Part shown: piece by piece, positions 15,665 to 24,985 of the stretch
Numbering within the stretch: the stretch's first letter is position 1
How the letters are laid out: every line of letters begins with the position of its first letter
Source: Alphaproteobacteria bacterium
GTDB lineage: Bacteria; Pseudomonadota; Alphaproteobacteria; RF32; CAG-239
Length of the DNA stretch: 46,721 nucleotides
Assembly: GCA_017935485.1 (NCBI GenBank)
Contig: JAGBHO010000027.1
Location: forward strand, 1 to 46,721
Direction: 5' to 3'
Notes under the pieces: model-generated
What the model was told of the DNA's origin: nothing
Databases searched by the model: none
Seen by the model: only the letters and a program-made list of their open reading frames with translations
Program-made: the position numbers and the translations under genes

Positions 15665-16114
15665 CTATTCCCAGAGATTGTACAAACGCTCCAACAGCGT
15701 CCGTTTGCGCGGCTGCTTAAATGCAAAATGCTTGAACAACAGATAATTTACTACTGCCAGAAACAAAATCGCCACGCCTTGCGCCACATACACGTTCCAC
15801 AAAAGCTTCTCGACCAGCAGCCATAAAATCATGGCATTTACAAAATAACTCAAACACCAGATCAGCAAAGACTTGCCATACTCTTTCAGATGGTTCCCTT
15901 CCGTCCGGAAAACCAGAATTTTATAAGAAAAAAACGCCAACACCGAAGACAAGGACCATGTCAGCACCAAAACCGCCTGATAATGCAAAACCGAAAACAA
16001 AGCCCCGAGAAAAACAAACAACACATAGCGGACAAACATATTAGTCATTGCCAGCACCAAAAAACGTACTTTCTCGTCAATCAAAAACCAATTAGCGCAA
16101 CACCCTTTTGCCAT
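15665..16114 (-). CDS. GtrA-family membrane protein
   Basis: The 149-residue protein has four membrane helices in the GtrA pattern: RYVLFVFLGALFSVLHYQ (28-45), VLTWSLSSVLAFFSYKILVF (50-69), LIWCLSYFVNAMILWLLV (82-100) and GVAILFLAVVNYLLFKHFAF (111-130), with the conserved N-Y/FLLFKHFAF end. GtrA proteins are thought to flip polyprenyl-linked sugars for glycosylation of surface polymers. It lies 60 bp downstream of a GT2 glycosyltransferase on the same strand, the usual partnership. Confidence 0.85.
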   Translation of the reverse strand: MAKGCCANWFLIDEKVRFLVLAMTNMFVRYVLFVFLGALFSVLHYQAVLVLTWSLSSVLAFFSYKILVFRTEGNHLKEYGKSLLIWCLSYFVNAMILWLLVEKLLWNVYVAQGVAILFLAVVNYLLFKHFAFKQPRKRTLLERLYNLWE

Positions 16115-16174
16115 TTCATTTTCCGCTCCCGTTATCCGTCTGTTAAAATAAACGTAAAAAACAGAATTTAAATA

Positions 16175-17041
16175 CTATACGGACGGCTTTTTCTTATAGT
16201 TTTTCATCCGAACGGAAAACAACGGCAAAAATCCGAACAACTTACAATTTAAAATGTCAGCTTCGCAACAAATCTTAAGAACCGGAATAAAATTAAACAG
16301 CTTGACTTTATATGTTTTTCCCCGCAATGATTTTGCCATTTCCCACAACGCCGGATTCTCTTTTCTGACAAAATCTAAAATGCCGTAAGTCGCCAAAGTC
16401 ATTTTATAACACTGTTTGTGACTGGTGTTTCCTGCATGACAGCGATAAGCAACCAAAGCCTCCGGAATATTGGCAAAATTGGTCTTTGGAAGCAGCCGAC
16501 ACCATAAAGCATAGTCCTCGGCCGGGCTAAAAGCTTCTTCATAACTAATATAATTGTCAACCAAAACAGACTTTCTGATCATTGCCGAAGTATGAGAAAC
16601 CACACACCCGCTCATCAATCCCCGTTTAATAGCGGCATCATCCGTCGGAAATTTTCTGACCTTATCTTTGTCAAAAGCCTGATACCAACTCCCGACAACC
16701 CCGACATCGGAATGATTATCCAAAAATGCGGCTTCTTTTTCCAATCGGTCCGCAAAGGAAATATCATCATGGTCAAATACTGCCAGATATTCTCCTTTTG
16801 CCAGCTCAATCAAGCGGTTGCGAGAAAAAGAAATTCCCCGGTTCACATCATTTTTATAATAACGAATGCGTTTATCGGAATATGACTTAACAATCTTCTC
16901 CACATTTTCATCAGTAGAAGCATCGTTCAGAATAACAAATTCAAAATCCTGATAAGTCTGCGCCAAAATACTTTCCATCGCCGGACGTAAATATTCTTCC
17001 GGCGTATTATAAACCGGCATCAAAACCGAAACTTTAGCCAT
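16175..17041 (-). CDS. Family 2 glycosyltransferase
   Basis: From the ATG at 17041 the product (288 residues) begins MAKVSVLMPVYNTPEEYL, the GT-A fold start, with the nucleotide-binding ILNDASTDEN near 43-52 and VFDHDD near 90 as the metal-binding DxD-type motif; EAFSPAEDYALWCRLL near 180 carries the likely catalytic ED. GGGGTG lies 8 nt before this ATG, while the ATG 7 codons upstream lacks a ribosome site. It probably transfers a sugar to a lipid or surface polymer with the GtrA protein that follows. Confidence 0.88.
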   Translation of the reverse strand: MAKVSVLMPVYNTPEEYLRPAMESILAQTYQDFEFVILNDASTDENVEKIVKSYSDKRIRYYKNDVNRGISFSRNRLIELAKGEYLAVFDHDDISFADRLEKEAAFLDNHSDVGVVGSWYQAFDKDKVRKFPTDDAAIKRGLMSGCVVSHTSAMIRKSVLVDNYISYEEAFSPAEDYALWCRLLPKTNFANIPEALVAYRCHAGNTSHKQCYKMTLATYGILDFVRKENPALWEMAKSLRGKTYKVKLFNFIPVLKICCEADILNCKLFGFLPLFSVRMKNYKKKPSV

Positions 17042-17140
17042 AATCATCACCCCGTTCATCATTTAAGATAAACAACAGTAACTAATGAGAGAAAAGATGG
17101 CAAGCACAATCCAATAGATTACAACAAAATAATTCACCAT

Positions 17141-17261
17141 TTTTGCAAAAACTTCAGACAGGGATAAATCCTGTCAGTTGAAAACGAGCCTGCCGGCGAA
17201 GTTTGAAACGTCACCCGCAAAAAAAAGCCTCCTTATTCAGGAGGCATTATAATGGAGCGGG
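17141..17261 (-). repeat. Direct repeat of the tRNA-Gly 3' end and terminator, copy 1
   Basis: This copy reads TTTTGCAAAAACTT, GACAGGGATAAATCC, GAGCCTGCCGGCGAAG, GTCACCCGC, the hairpin CCTCC/GGAGG and TGGAGCGGG. Copy 2 at 17394-17527 has the same blocks in the same order, with a 14-bp insertion near its start and few base changes. In copy 1 the tRNA part stops after 10 nt (TGGAGCGGGC) and is replaced by a hairpin-bearing segment. The rest of the 17063-17518 gap shows no gene. Confidence 0.75.
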
Positions 17262-17271
17262 CTTTGAGAGA

Positions 17272-17297
17272 AAAACAACCGATGCTCCGGTTGTTTT
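17272..17297 (-). repeat. Palindromic element AAAACAACCG...CGGTTGTTTT, copy A
   Basis: AAAACAACCG (17272-17281) pairs with CGGTTGTTTT (17288-17297) over a 6-nt loop. The same element with nearly the same loop (TGCTC) occurs at 46459-46486, about 29 kb away. Strand is arbitrary. Confidence 0.7.
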
Positions 17298-17393
17298 GAA
17301 CGATAAAGGCGAAGTTTTGCCGGCTTTGTGAGCAAGGTAACGACGCGATACAAATGCCTGAAAAACGAGTGACCGACGCGCGGTTAGTGAGAG

Positions 17394-17518
17394 TTTTGCA
17401 AAAACTTGAACTTACCAAGCCAGACAGGGATAAATCCCGTCCGTTGAAAACGAGCCTGCCGGCGAAGTTTGAAACGTCACCCGCAAAAAAAAACCTCCTT
17501 ATTCAGGAGGCATTATAA
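17394..17518 (-). repeat. Direct repeat, copy 2, with tRNA-Gly terminator
   Basis: This is the second copy of the 17141 repeat, directly adjoining the intact tRNA-Gly. The CCTCC (17494-17498) / GGAGG (17506-17510) hairpin followed on the minus strand by a run of T is the tRNA terminator. Confidence 0.75.
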
Positions 17519-17593
17519 TGGAGCGGGTGAAGGGATTCGAACCCTCGACATCAACCTTGGCAAGGTTGCGCTCTACCCCTGAGCTACGCCCGC
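17519..17593 (-). tRNA. tRNA-Gly (anticodon GCC), with acceptor mismatch
   Basis: The minus strand gives GCGGGCG TA GCTC...GAGC, anticodon stem CAACC/GGTTG with loop TTGCCAA (GCC), T-stem GAGGG/CCCTT and CCA at 17519-17521. The acceptor 3' strand reads CACCCGC, leaving a C6-A67 mismatch. In related tRNA-Gly(GCC) genes the strand is CGCCCGC. All other arms pair well. Confidence 0.93.
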
Positions 17594-17675
17594 ATCGGTA
17601 GAACGAGTAATTAAATATCACATCCAAAATAAAATGCAAGCATTTTTTCATACTTTTTGCAATTTTTTTTGCCGC

Positions 17676-17704
17676 TTGCAATTCCCAATCTGTTATGCTA
17701 TTAA
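17676..17704 (+). promoter_or_regulatory. Predicted promoter for the gene at 17748
   Basis: TTGCAA (17676-17681) and TATTAA (17699-17704) are spaced by 17 nt; the ATG follows 43 nt after the -10. No Shine-Dalgarno is visible before that ATG. Confidence 0.5.
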
Positions 17705-17747
17705 TCTTTCAGCAAAATTTATTATTCTAACAAAAAAATTATTCATT

Positions 17748-18077
17748 ATGGAAACAAGAGAATTATTAAAAAACAGCTTTATCATCCTGTTGCTTCTTGA
17801 AATTTGTGTCGCAATTATCGGAATGTACAAAGCATGGAGACAGACCAAACATCCGGAGTTTATGACTAATCTAAAAGAAAATCACAAAATGTTTTTCATC
17901 TGCATTCAAACCCTCATTATCGCAACCGGTCTGCTTGCTCTCGGTATATCTGTTCCTATGACAATCGTATCCGGCTCATATGTGCCATGCATAATTTCCG
18001 TAATTTTCTTTATTCTTCTGGAAAGTCTGTTTCTCTCTGTAAAAAAACAAGACAATCCGCCCAAAAACGTTTCTTGA
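17748..18077 (+). CDS. Small membrane protein, unknown
   Basis: The ATG at 17748 gives 109 residues: METRELLKNSFIILLLLEICVAIIGMY and onward, with three hydrophobic segments (about 8-27, 48-69 and 75-98). The frame is open upstream, but that part lies over the predicted promoter. I recognise no family. The stop TGA lies inside a terminator hairpin. Size, membrane character and missing ribosome site are shared with the next gene (18159), though the sequences are not clearly related. Confidence 0.55.
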   Translation: METRELLKNSFIILLLLEICVAIIGMYKAWRQTKHPEFMTNLKENHKMFFICIQTLIIATGLLALGISVPMTIVSGSYVPCIISVIFFILLESLFLSVKKQDNPPKNVS

Positions 18078-18092
18078 AAAAGAAACGTTTTT
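18063..18092 (+). terminator. Terminator overlapping the stop codon of the 17748 gene
   Basis: AAAAACGTTTCTT and AAGAAACGTTTTT form a 13-bp stem around GAAA, followed by T residues. The TGA stop (18075-18077) straddles the stem end and the loop. Confidence 0.85.
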
Positions 18093-18158
18093 TTATTTGC
18101 GTTTTTTCAAAGATGTGTTACTTTCCTAAAAAGAAATTTATTATTAAAACAAGTTATT

Positions 18159-18461
18159 ATGGAAAATTTTTTCAACACCCAATTCGGTCTTGTTGTTACC
18201 GCCGTTGTGGTGGTTATCTTGTTGATTGACGCCGTAACTTTTTACAAGCTGCGAAAATTGCTTCAAAAGACAGATTTTGAAACTAATGAAGAAATTCGCC
18301 GCCGGCACTTTCATATCGGGCTTAAAAGCTCGATAGCCCAAATACTTTTTCTGGCCGGCCTCTTCATCTGGCTTTGCTGCGGCACTCTAATCAACATCAA
18401 CGGCTATACCGTTGCATTCATATTGTTGCCCTGGGTTGTTTTGTTTATCCCGGACAAATAA
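18159..18461 (+). CDS. Small membrane protein, unknown
   Basis: The 100-residue protein starts MENFFNTQFGLVVTAVVVVILLID and has three hydrophobic segments (about 10-28, 55-73 and 78-96), with a charged stretch (KTDFETNEEIRRRHFH) between the first two. No family is recognised. There is no clear Shine-Dalgarno before the ATG at 18159. A strong hairpin terminator follows at once. Confidence 0.55.
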   Translation: MENFFNTQFGLVVTAVVVVILLIDAVTFYKLRKLLQKTDFETNEEIRRRHFHIGLKSSIAQILFLAGLFIWLCCGTLININGYTVAFILLPWVVLFIPDK

Positions 18462-18463
18462 GA

Positions 18464-18500
18464 AAAATGCCGTCCGGCTTTCCGGAAACGGCATTTTTTG
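18464..18500. terminator. Bidirectional terminator between convergent genes
   Basis: AAAAATGCCGT (18464-18474) pairs with ACGGCATTTTT (18489-18499), with an inner CCGG/CCGG stem. It has a T-tract on the plus side and an A-tract on the other, so it can serve both the 18159 gene and the convergent TM2 gene. Confidence 0.85.
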
Positions 18501-18502
18501 CA

Positions 18503-18985
18503 CTATGCCATATCCTCACCTGTTACGACAACCGTATCCTGCCAGATAAATTCATTGTTCTGCCAGGTCACATAAGCCGTATAGGCAATCCACAAAACCG
18601 TTCCGATTCGCAAACCGGCAATCAGAGAACGATTCCCGCCAAACCTGTTTCCCGCCGCATCTTTATTCTGAAAAAATATTTCTCCCAAAACCCAAAATAC
18701 CACAAAAATCAGCGGCAAAAACAAAAACAGCCATGAAAGCAGGCTTAATCCGAGCTGTATCAGCCCCCGTCCCCAATATCCGGCATAAAAGTTGTGAATT
18801 CCCGTCACCCCGAGAAAACCGGCCAGCAGAATATAAACAGCCCCGTTTTTTGAAACTTTACGGTCTCCGGCCTCCCGCATTGATTTTTGATAAAGAATCT
18901 CGGCATCCTTGTCAAATTCCTCAACACTGATTCGCCCGTTATCCCGCATTTCTCTGAGTTTTTGTAAATCAACCAAATCTGACAT
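18503..18985 (-). CDS. TM2-domain membrane protein
   Basis: Residues about 10-35 (LREMRDNGRISVEEFDKDAE) resemble a short SHOCT-like segment. They are followed by a TM2 domain: YILLAGFLGVTGIHNFYAGYWGRGLIQL (near 50-78) has the typical G-x-x-G-x-H-x-F-Y-x-G turn, then LLSWLFLFLPLIFVVFWVLGE. A third hydrophobic segment lies near 125-140. TM2 proteins are widespread and of unclear function. AGGAGTGACGG precedes the ATG. Length 160 residues. Confidence 0.82.
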   Translation of the reverse strand: MSDLVDLQKLREMRDNGRISVEEFDKDAEILYQKSMREAGDRKVSKNGAVYILLAGFLGVTGIHNFYAGYWGRGLIQLGLSLLSWLFLFLPLIFVVFWVLGEIFFQNKDAAGNRFGGNRSLIAGLRIGTVLWIAYTAYVTWQNNEFIWQDTVVVTGEDMA

Positions 18986-19050
18986 CCGTCACTCCTTTTA
19001 TTTGTTTCTCCTAATATAATGCCTTTCTTGTTAATTTAAAGATAACAAAA

Positions 19051-19083
19051 AAAATCCTCCGAACCAAAGTTCGGAGGATTTTT
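19051..19083 (-). terminator. Terminator of groES-groEL
   Basis: AAAATCCTCCGAAC pairs with GTTCGGAGGATTTT over a CAAA loop, 14 bp, just downstream of the groEL stop at 19098. Confidence 0.9.
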
Positions 19084-19097
19084 ATCAATACGGACTG

Positions 19098-20750
<1,653 letters not shown>

Positions 20751-20784
20751 TTAAACTAAAAAATTCACGTTTCAAAAATTGTTA

Positions 20785-21075
20785 TTATTCTTCAATCACG
20801 CCCAAAATCTCGGATTCTTTAACAATCAGGCGGGCTTCTCCGTTGACTTTAACCTCTGTGCCTGACCATTTGCCGAACAAAACCTTGTCTCCGGGTTTAA
20901 CGCTCATCGGCACAATTTTGCCGTCTTCGGCTCTGAATCCGTTTCCGACAGCCTCAACAATACCCTCGCTCGGTTTCTCCTTAGCCGTATCGGGAATAAT
21001 GATTCCGCCGGCGGTTTTTGTTGTTTCTTCCAGTCTTTTAATTAAAACTCTGTCATGCAAAGGTTTAATATTCAT
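20785..21075 (-). CDS. groES: Co-chaperonin GroES (Hsp10)
   Basis: The 96-residue protein begins [17 protein letters not shown] and has the mobile loop around residues 17-32 ([19 protein letters not shown]). It also has the roof and barrel strands of Hsp10 ([19 protein letters not shown]). It caps the GroEL ring. AAGGAGTTGATGAACA lies ahead of the ATG. Confidence 0.98.
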   Translation of the reverse strand: MNIKPLHDRVLIKRLEETTKTAGGIIIPDTAKEKPSEGIVEAVGNGFRAEDGKIVPMSVKPGDKVLFGKWSGTEVKVNGEARLIVKESEILGVIEE

Positions 21076-21120
21076 TGTTCATCAACTCCTTAAAAGTTTA
21101 TTTTTTTCAATCTAAGGGAT

Positions 21121-21149
21121 AATTAGGAATTTAGTTTTAGAAAGTCAAG
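21121..21149 (-). promoter_or_regulatory. Sigma-32-like promoter of groESL
   Basis: The minus strand has CTTGACT (21143-21149) and TCCTAATT (21121-21128) with a 14-nt spacer. The sigma-32 consensus is CTTGAAA and CCCCATNT with 13-15 nt. The match is partial at the -10. No CIRCE (HrcA) inverted repeat is visible upstream of groES. Confidence 0.55.
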
Positions 21150-21181
21150 CCGCCGGAAGCAAAAAAGCAAAATAAATAAAA

Positions 21182-21240
21182 AAAATTCCCCGCCGGCAGA
21201 GAACTGTCCCTCAAAAGCCGGACAGTTCTGCAAAGGCGGA
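21182..21240 (-). terminator. Terminator of the ion-channel gene
   Basis: GAACTGTCC (21101+100 to 21209) pairs with GGACAGTTC (21220-21228), extended by outer CCGCC/GGCGG, and is followed on the minus strand by GGGGAATTTTTTTT. It separates the channel gene from groES. Confidence 0.75.
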
Positions 21241-21249
21241 GAAAAACGG

Positions 21250-21996
21250 CTATTTCTTTTGAGCCGGCAACAGCACCGCTGCCATCGCCGTCAGCAAAAA
21301 ACTGCTCAGCAGCAAAAACATCACCACTTTCTGCAGGGCAAAAAACATCCAGGCATTCGGAAAAATCCGCATGACCTGACGGGCAATGCCAGCCGCCCAG
21401 CCGTCCATGGAAAAAGTCTGCAACACCACCTGCATGGCCGATCCGAGGGTTGAAAATTCCACAAAGACATCGCCGTACAAACTGACCGAAATGATGGAAA
21501 AGACATAAAAGAAAACGGCAAACACAGCCAGAAAAGAAACAAACACCGGCAATATCCGCAAAAAAGTCGTGATAATATTATTAATACCGGAAGCCTGATA
21601 AATATATTTGAACATTCTGAACAGCCGCAAACTCCGGATAACAATAAAAGCGCTTGCCGCCGGCAGGGAAGAAACCGCAACAATCACAAAATCAAAAATA
21701 TTCCAGCCCGATTTCCAGAATTCCCGCCGCTCGGCATAGATTTTCATCACCATTTCCACAATAAAAATCGCCATAAACAGACGGTCGAGCAAAAACAGCC
21801 CCTGCTCGAACCGGTCACGGAAAAAATCAATGGTCATCATCCCCAAAACAATGGCATCCGCCAGAATAATGGACATAATAAACAGATCAAAATTCTTTCC
21901 TGTCACCAGCTTTTTCAGCTTGCGTTTGTCTTCTTTCTGAAAAAACTTTTGCACCGCCGGAATTTTCTTCAGACTTTCCTTTTTCCAAAAACTCAT
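21250..21996 (-). CDS. Voltage-gated cation channel, bacterial Nav/Cav (NaChBac) type
   Basis: The 248-residue protein has six membrane segments in the one-domain voltage-gated channel layout. S4 is IVIRSLRLFRMFKYIYQ (about 118-134) with R121, R124, R127 and K130 at three-residue spacing; S2 has E81, and S3 has N99 and D102. The pore loop LQTFSMDGWAAG places S196-M197-D198-G199-W200 where NaChBac has T-L-E-S-W. The last helix ends at about 243 with only a short tail, lacking the usual coiled-coil C-terminus. It probably tetramerises in the inner membrane. Na+ or Ca2+ permeation cannot be decided here. GAGGAAGAAAAC precedes the ATG. Confidence 0.87.
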   Translation of the reverse strand: MSFWKKESLKKIPAVQKFFQKEDKRKLKKLVTGKNFDLFIMSIILADAIVLGMMTIDFFRDRFEQGLFLLDRLFMAIFIVEMVMKIYAERREFWKSGWNIFDFVIVAVSSLPAASAFIVIRSLRLFRMFKYIYQASGINNIITTFLRILPVFVSFLAVFAVFFYVFSIISVSLYGDVFVEFSTLGSAMQVVLQTFSMDGWAAGIARQVMRIFPNAWMFFALQKVVMFLLLSSFLLTAMAAVLLPAQKK

Positions 21997-22034
21997 GTTT
22001 TCTTCCTCATTTTCAAACTGTTTTTTAGTTTATC

Positions 22035-22715
22035 TTAAAAATAATAAAAAGCAACCGCAATCGCCGCCGCCGAAATCGCCGGACCGAAAGCCCCCTGGCG
22101 TTTGCGCATTATCGCTGCATACAGAGCAAACAAAATACAGGCGCCGACAATTGTATACAACAGCTTTTCCACGCCCAGCCACGCTCCGACAGCCGCCAGC
22201 AGCTTAACGTCGCCGCCGCCGAAAGCATCCTTGTTTTTCCAAACAAACAAAAGGCTGATAAGCGCCGGCACAAAATAGCCGAACAAAGCGGCAAGCGAAG
22301 AATCATAAGGCATTGTCCACAATCCCGTCCAGGCAGAGAAGGCAAAACCGAGCAGCAAAAGCGGAATTGTCAAAATATCGGGCAGCAGCAAAAGCCGGAA
22401 ATCAATTTCTGCCGACAACAATAACAGCCAGATAAAAATCAGCTTCCACCAGATAAACTGGCTTCCCCATTCATAAAAAGCGCCGTAGCTGAGTGCCGCC
22501 GTGAGAATTCCCCACATCACGCTGCGCCAGCGGTACTGTGACATCATCTTCGTATATTGCCAGCTGCCGTGCCGTTTTGCCGCCGAAACGCGCCTGACCG
22601 GCTTGACGATCCGGTATAAGGCATAGGCCAGAGTTGCCGGCATAAACTTGGCAAACCGCCGTGACATATAAGGAATAAGAAGACCGAAAAGCAAACCGGA
22701 CAAAGCATAAATCAT
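22035..22715 (-). CDS. Prepilin peptidase, A24 family (type IV leader peptidase)
   Basis: The protein is an eight-helix GxGD-type aspartyl protease. Counting from the ATG at 22715, catalytic D105 lies in SAEIDFRLLLLPD and D169 in AFGGGDVKLLAAVGAWLG. GCGGAGATGTTTTG precedes this ATG, so I prefer it to the ATG 11 codons upstream (22748). The N-terminal part lacks the four-Cys zinc motif and gives no clear sign of the N-methylase site of classical PilD. Such enzymes cleave the leader from type IV pilins or pseudopilins. No pilus genes lie in the window, so its substrates are elsewhere. Confidence 0.87.
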   Translation of the reverse strand: MIYALSGLLFGLLIPYMSRRFAKFMPATLAYALYRIVKPVRRVSAAKRHGSWQYTKMMSQYRWRSVMWGILTAALSYGAFYEWGSQFIWWKLIFIWLLLLSAEIDFRLLLLPDILTIPLLLLGFAFSAWTGLWTMPYDSSLAALFGYFVPALISLLFVWKNKDAFGGGDVKLLAAVGAWLGVEKLLYTIVGACILFALYAAIMRKRQGAFGPAISAAAIAVAFYYF

Positions 22716-22851
22716 CAAAACATCTCCGCAATAACAATAATGAGCCATATTAATCCCAAAAGATTAAAATCACTTTAATAGCCCTGAAATTTGTACGCTG
22801 AAAACTTCAAATATTATATAAAACCGCACCCGTTTTTAAAATACAAAAAGC

Positions 22852-22879
22852 TTGCATAAAAAAAAATATCCTGTATGTT
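22852..22879 (+). promoter_or_regulatory. Promoter of RNase P RNA
   Basis: TTGCAT (22852-22857) and TATGTT (22874-22879) have 16 nt between them. The RNA's predicted 5' end at 22886 lies 7 nt beyond the -10, as expected for a start site. Confidence 0.6.
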
Positions 22880-22885
22880 GTCTTT

Positions 22886-23277
22886 GGGCAATCGGATAGC
22901 TGCGCCGCGGAAAGTAAGATCCGCCGGTGAGGAAAGTCCGGGCTTCACGGAGGCAGAGCACCAGATAACGTCTGGCTGGAGAAATCCAAGGGAGAGTGCC
23001 GCAGAAAATTACCGCCTTCTATACGGAGGTAAGGTTGAAAAGGCGAGGTAAGAGCTCACCGCGGTTGTGGCAACATGGCCGGCTGGGTAAACCCTGTTCG
23101 ATGTAAGACCAAGTTAGGACGGTTTTTTCAAAAAAACCAGTTAGAAGCGCCTCCGCTTCTTCCAGAGGTAGGTCGCGACGAGCCAAACAGTGATGTTTGG
23201 CCAAGATGAATAGCTATCGTCATGATATTCCGGTAGCAGGAATATTTATGATACAGAACCCGGCTTACAGATTGCCC
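22886..23277 (+). ncRNA. rnpB: RNase P RNA (bacterial class A)
   Basis: The P1 helix is formed by GGGCAAT (22886-22892) and ATTGCCC (23271-23277). The universally conserved GAGGAAAGTCCGGGCT (22929-22944), AGAGCACCAGATAACGTCTGGC (near 22965) and ACAGAACCCGGCTTACA (23253-23269) are present, and GAAA-free loops fit class A. This is the catalytic RNA of tRNA 5' maturation. A T-rich tract (GATTTTCTGTTT) follows. About 392 nt long. Confidence 0.96.
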
Positions 23278-23370
23278 GATTTTCTGTTTGACTTCTTGAT
23301 ATTTGATTTGCAAATTCCGTCTCTTTAGTGTAAAACTGAAAACATTAATTAAGATAAGGAATTTCAACTT

Positions 23371-24222
23371 ATGCAGCAAACACTCAAAAAACCTTTGCAA
23401 ATAAACGGGATCGGACTGCACTCCGGACTGCCGGTCAGCCTGACGGTCAACCCGGCAAAACCCGATACCGGAATTGTTTTCCGCCGGACGGACCTGCCGG
23501 AAAAACCGCTTATCCCCGCCCGTTACACTCACGTTGTCGATACCCGTAATTGTACTTGTCTGGGAGACGGCAAAGGCAATATTGTTTCAACAATAGAACA
23601 CATCATGGCCGCACTGGCCGTTGCTGAAATTGACAATGCCGTGATTGACGTTGACGGACCCGAAATTCCGATTATGGACGGCAGCGGCAAAGTTTTTTAT
23701 GACGCCCTTTCTGCTGCTGAAAAAGAAAAACAGGATTCGCCCCGCCAATGCCTTAAGGTCCTGAAACCGGTCGAATTTGCCGACGACAAAGGAAACCGTG
23801 CGGAACTCCTGCCGGCCAAAAGCGGTCTGAAAATCTGTTTTGAAATTGATTTTCCGTCAAAAATTGTCGGGCGCCAGTGCTTTGACAATGTGATTGACCC
23901 GCAAATTTTTGCCGAAGAAATCGCCCCTTGCCGGACTTTTACCGAAAAAGCGGCGGTAGACTATCTGCAATCCATCGGATTAATCAAAGGCGGCAGTCTG
24001 GACAATGCCGTGGTTCTGGACGGTGACAAAATTCTGAATCCGGACGGTTTTCGGGTTGAAAACGAATGCGTCAATCACAAAGTATTAGATGCCATCGGCG
24101 ATTTATACACTTCCGGATACCAAATTACCGGCCTGCTGCGTGCCAGACGCACCGGCCATTTTCACAACAACCAGCTTTTGCATAAGCTGTTTTCCGACAG
24201 TTCAAATTATGAAATTATTTAA
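23371..24222 (+). CDS. lpxC: UDP-3-O-acyl-N-acetylglucosamine deacetylase
   Basis: LpxC removes the N-acetyl group in the first committed step of lipid A synthesis. The 283-residue protein has two LpxC-type repeats. Zn ligands can be assigned: H77 in STIEHIMAALA, H236 and D240 in NECVNHKVLDAIGD; H263 in RRTGHFHNN fits the catalytic His. The lysine-glycine insert region GLIKGGSLDNAVVLD is typical. The start follows AAGGAATTTCAACTT. It is followed closely by bamD, another envelope gene, so this organism makes lipid A and an outer membrane. Confidence 0.96.
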   Translation: MQQTLKKPLQINGIGLHSGLPVSLTVNPAKPDTGIVFRRTDLPEKPLIPARYTHVVDTRNCTCLGDGKGNIVSTIEHIMAALAVAEIDNAVIDVDGPEIPIMDGSGKVFYDALSAAEKEKQDSPRQCLKVLKPVEFADDKGNRAELLPAKSGLKICFEIDFPSKIVGRQCFDNVIDPQIFAEEIAPCRTFTEKAAVDYLQSIGLIKGGSLDNAVVLDGDKILNPDGFRVENECVNHKVLDAIGDLYTSGYQITGLLRARRTGHFHNNQLLHKLFSDSSNYEII

Positions 24223-24232
24223 GGACAATATC

Positions 24233-24979
24233 ATGAAAAACATTTTTGGACTTTTTGCCGTATTGCTCAGCCTGAGTCTGTTAAACGCCTGCGCTGCCCC
24301 CAAAGAAATAAATGAAAACGCTTCGGCGGAAGAACTTTATACGCACGCCCATAAACTCCTGGACAAGACATCCTATGCCAAAGCCGCCGAAACTTTTGAA
24401 AAAGTCGAGCTTGAGCATCCCTACTCAAAATGGGCGACAAAAGCCAAACTAATGGGTGCTTATGCTTACTATAAAGACCAAAAATATGACGATGCCGTCA
24501 TGAGCCTTGACCGCTTTATCAAATACCACCCGGGAAATCAGGACGCGCCTTATGCTTATTATCTGAAAGCGCTGTGCTACTATGAACAGATTGTAACCGT
24601 TGACAAAGACCAAAGCAATACCGCCAAGGCCAAAGAGGCTTTCGAGCAGGTTATCAACCGTTTTCCCGACAGCGAATATGCACAGGACGCCAAACTCAAA
24701 ATTGACCTGACCAATGACCATCTGGCCGGCAAGGAAATGGAAGTCGGACGCTATTATCTTAACCAGAAGAACTACCTCTCCGCGCTCAACCGCTTTTCGG
24801 TCGTCGTCAACCAATATCAGACCACCAGCCATATTGAAGAAGCCTTATACCGTCAGGTGGAAATTTACACCATTCTCGGACTGAACGCCGAAGCCCGCAC
24901 TGCGGCAAAGGTCTTGTCCTATAACTATCCCGACGGCAAATGGACCCAAAAAGCTAAAAACATTATCGGGAGCAAATAA
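24233..24979 (+). CDS. bamD: Outer membrane assembly lipoprotein BamD
   Basis: The ATG at 24233 follows AAGGACAATATC and gives 248 residues. A lipoprotein signal MKNIFGLFAVLLSLSLLNAC puts the lipidated cysteine at 20. Tetratricopeptide-like repeats follow (SYAKAAETFEKVELEHPYS, KYDDAVMSLDRFIKYHPGN, AKEAFEQVINRFPDSEY, and NYLSALNRFSVVVNQY). BamD is the essential lipoprotein partner of BamA in inserting beta-barrel proteins. It lies 10 bp after lpxC and 6 bp before recN, a common alphaproteobacterial order. Confidence 0.95.
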   Translation: MKNIFGLFAVLLSLSLLNACAAPKEINENASAEELYTHAHKLLDKTSYAKAAETFEKVELEHPYSKWATKAKLMGAYAYYKDQKYDDAVMSLDRFIKYHPGNQDAPYAYYLKALCYYEQIVTVDKDQSNTAKAKEAFEQVINRFPDSEYAQDAKLKIDLTNDHLAGKEMEVGRYYLNQKNYLSALNRFSVVVNQYQTTSHIEEALYRQVEIYTILGLNAEARTAAKVLSYNYPDGKWTQKAKNIIGSK

Positions 24980-24985
24980 GAAAAA

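Noticed and set aside
21076..21180. CIRCE element before groES
   Set aside because: No TTAGCACTC-N9-GAGTGCTAA or near match is seen; only the sigma-32-like boxes.
23128..23532. A 134-codon minus frame across rnpB and lpxC
   Set aside because: It covers conserved RNase P RNA sequence and the lpxC start; not a gene.
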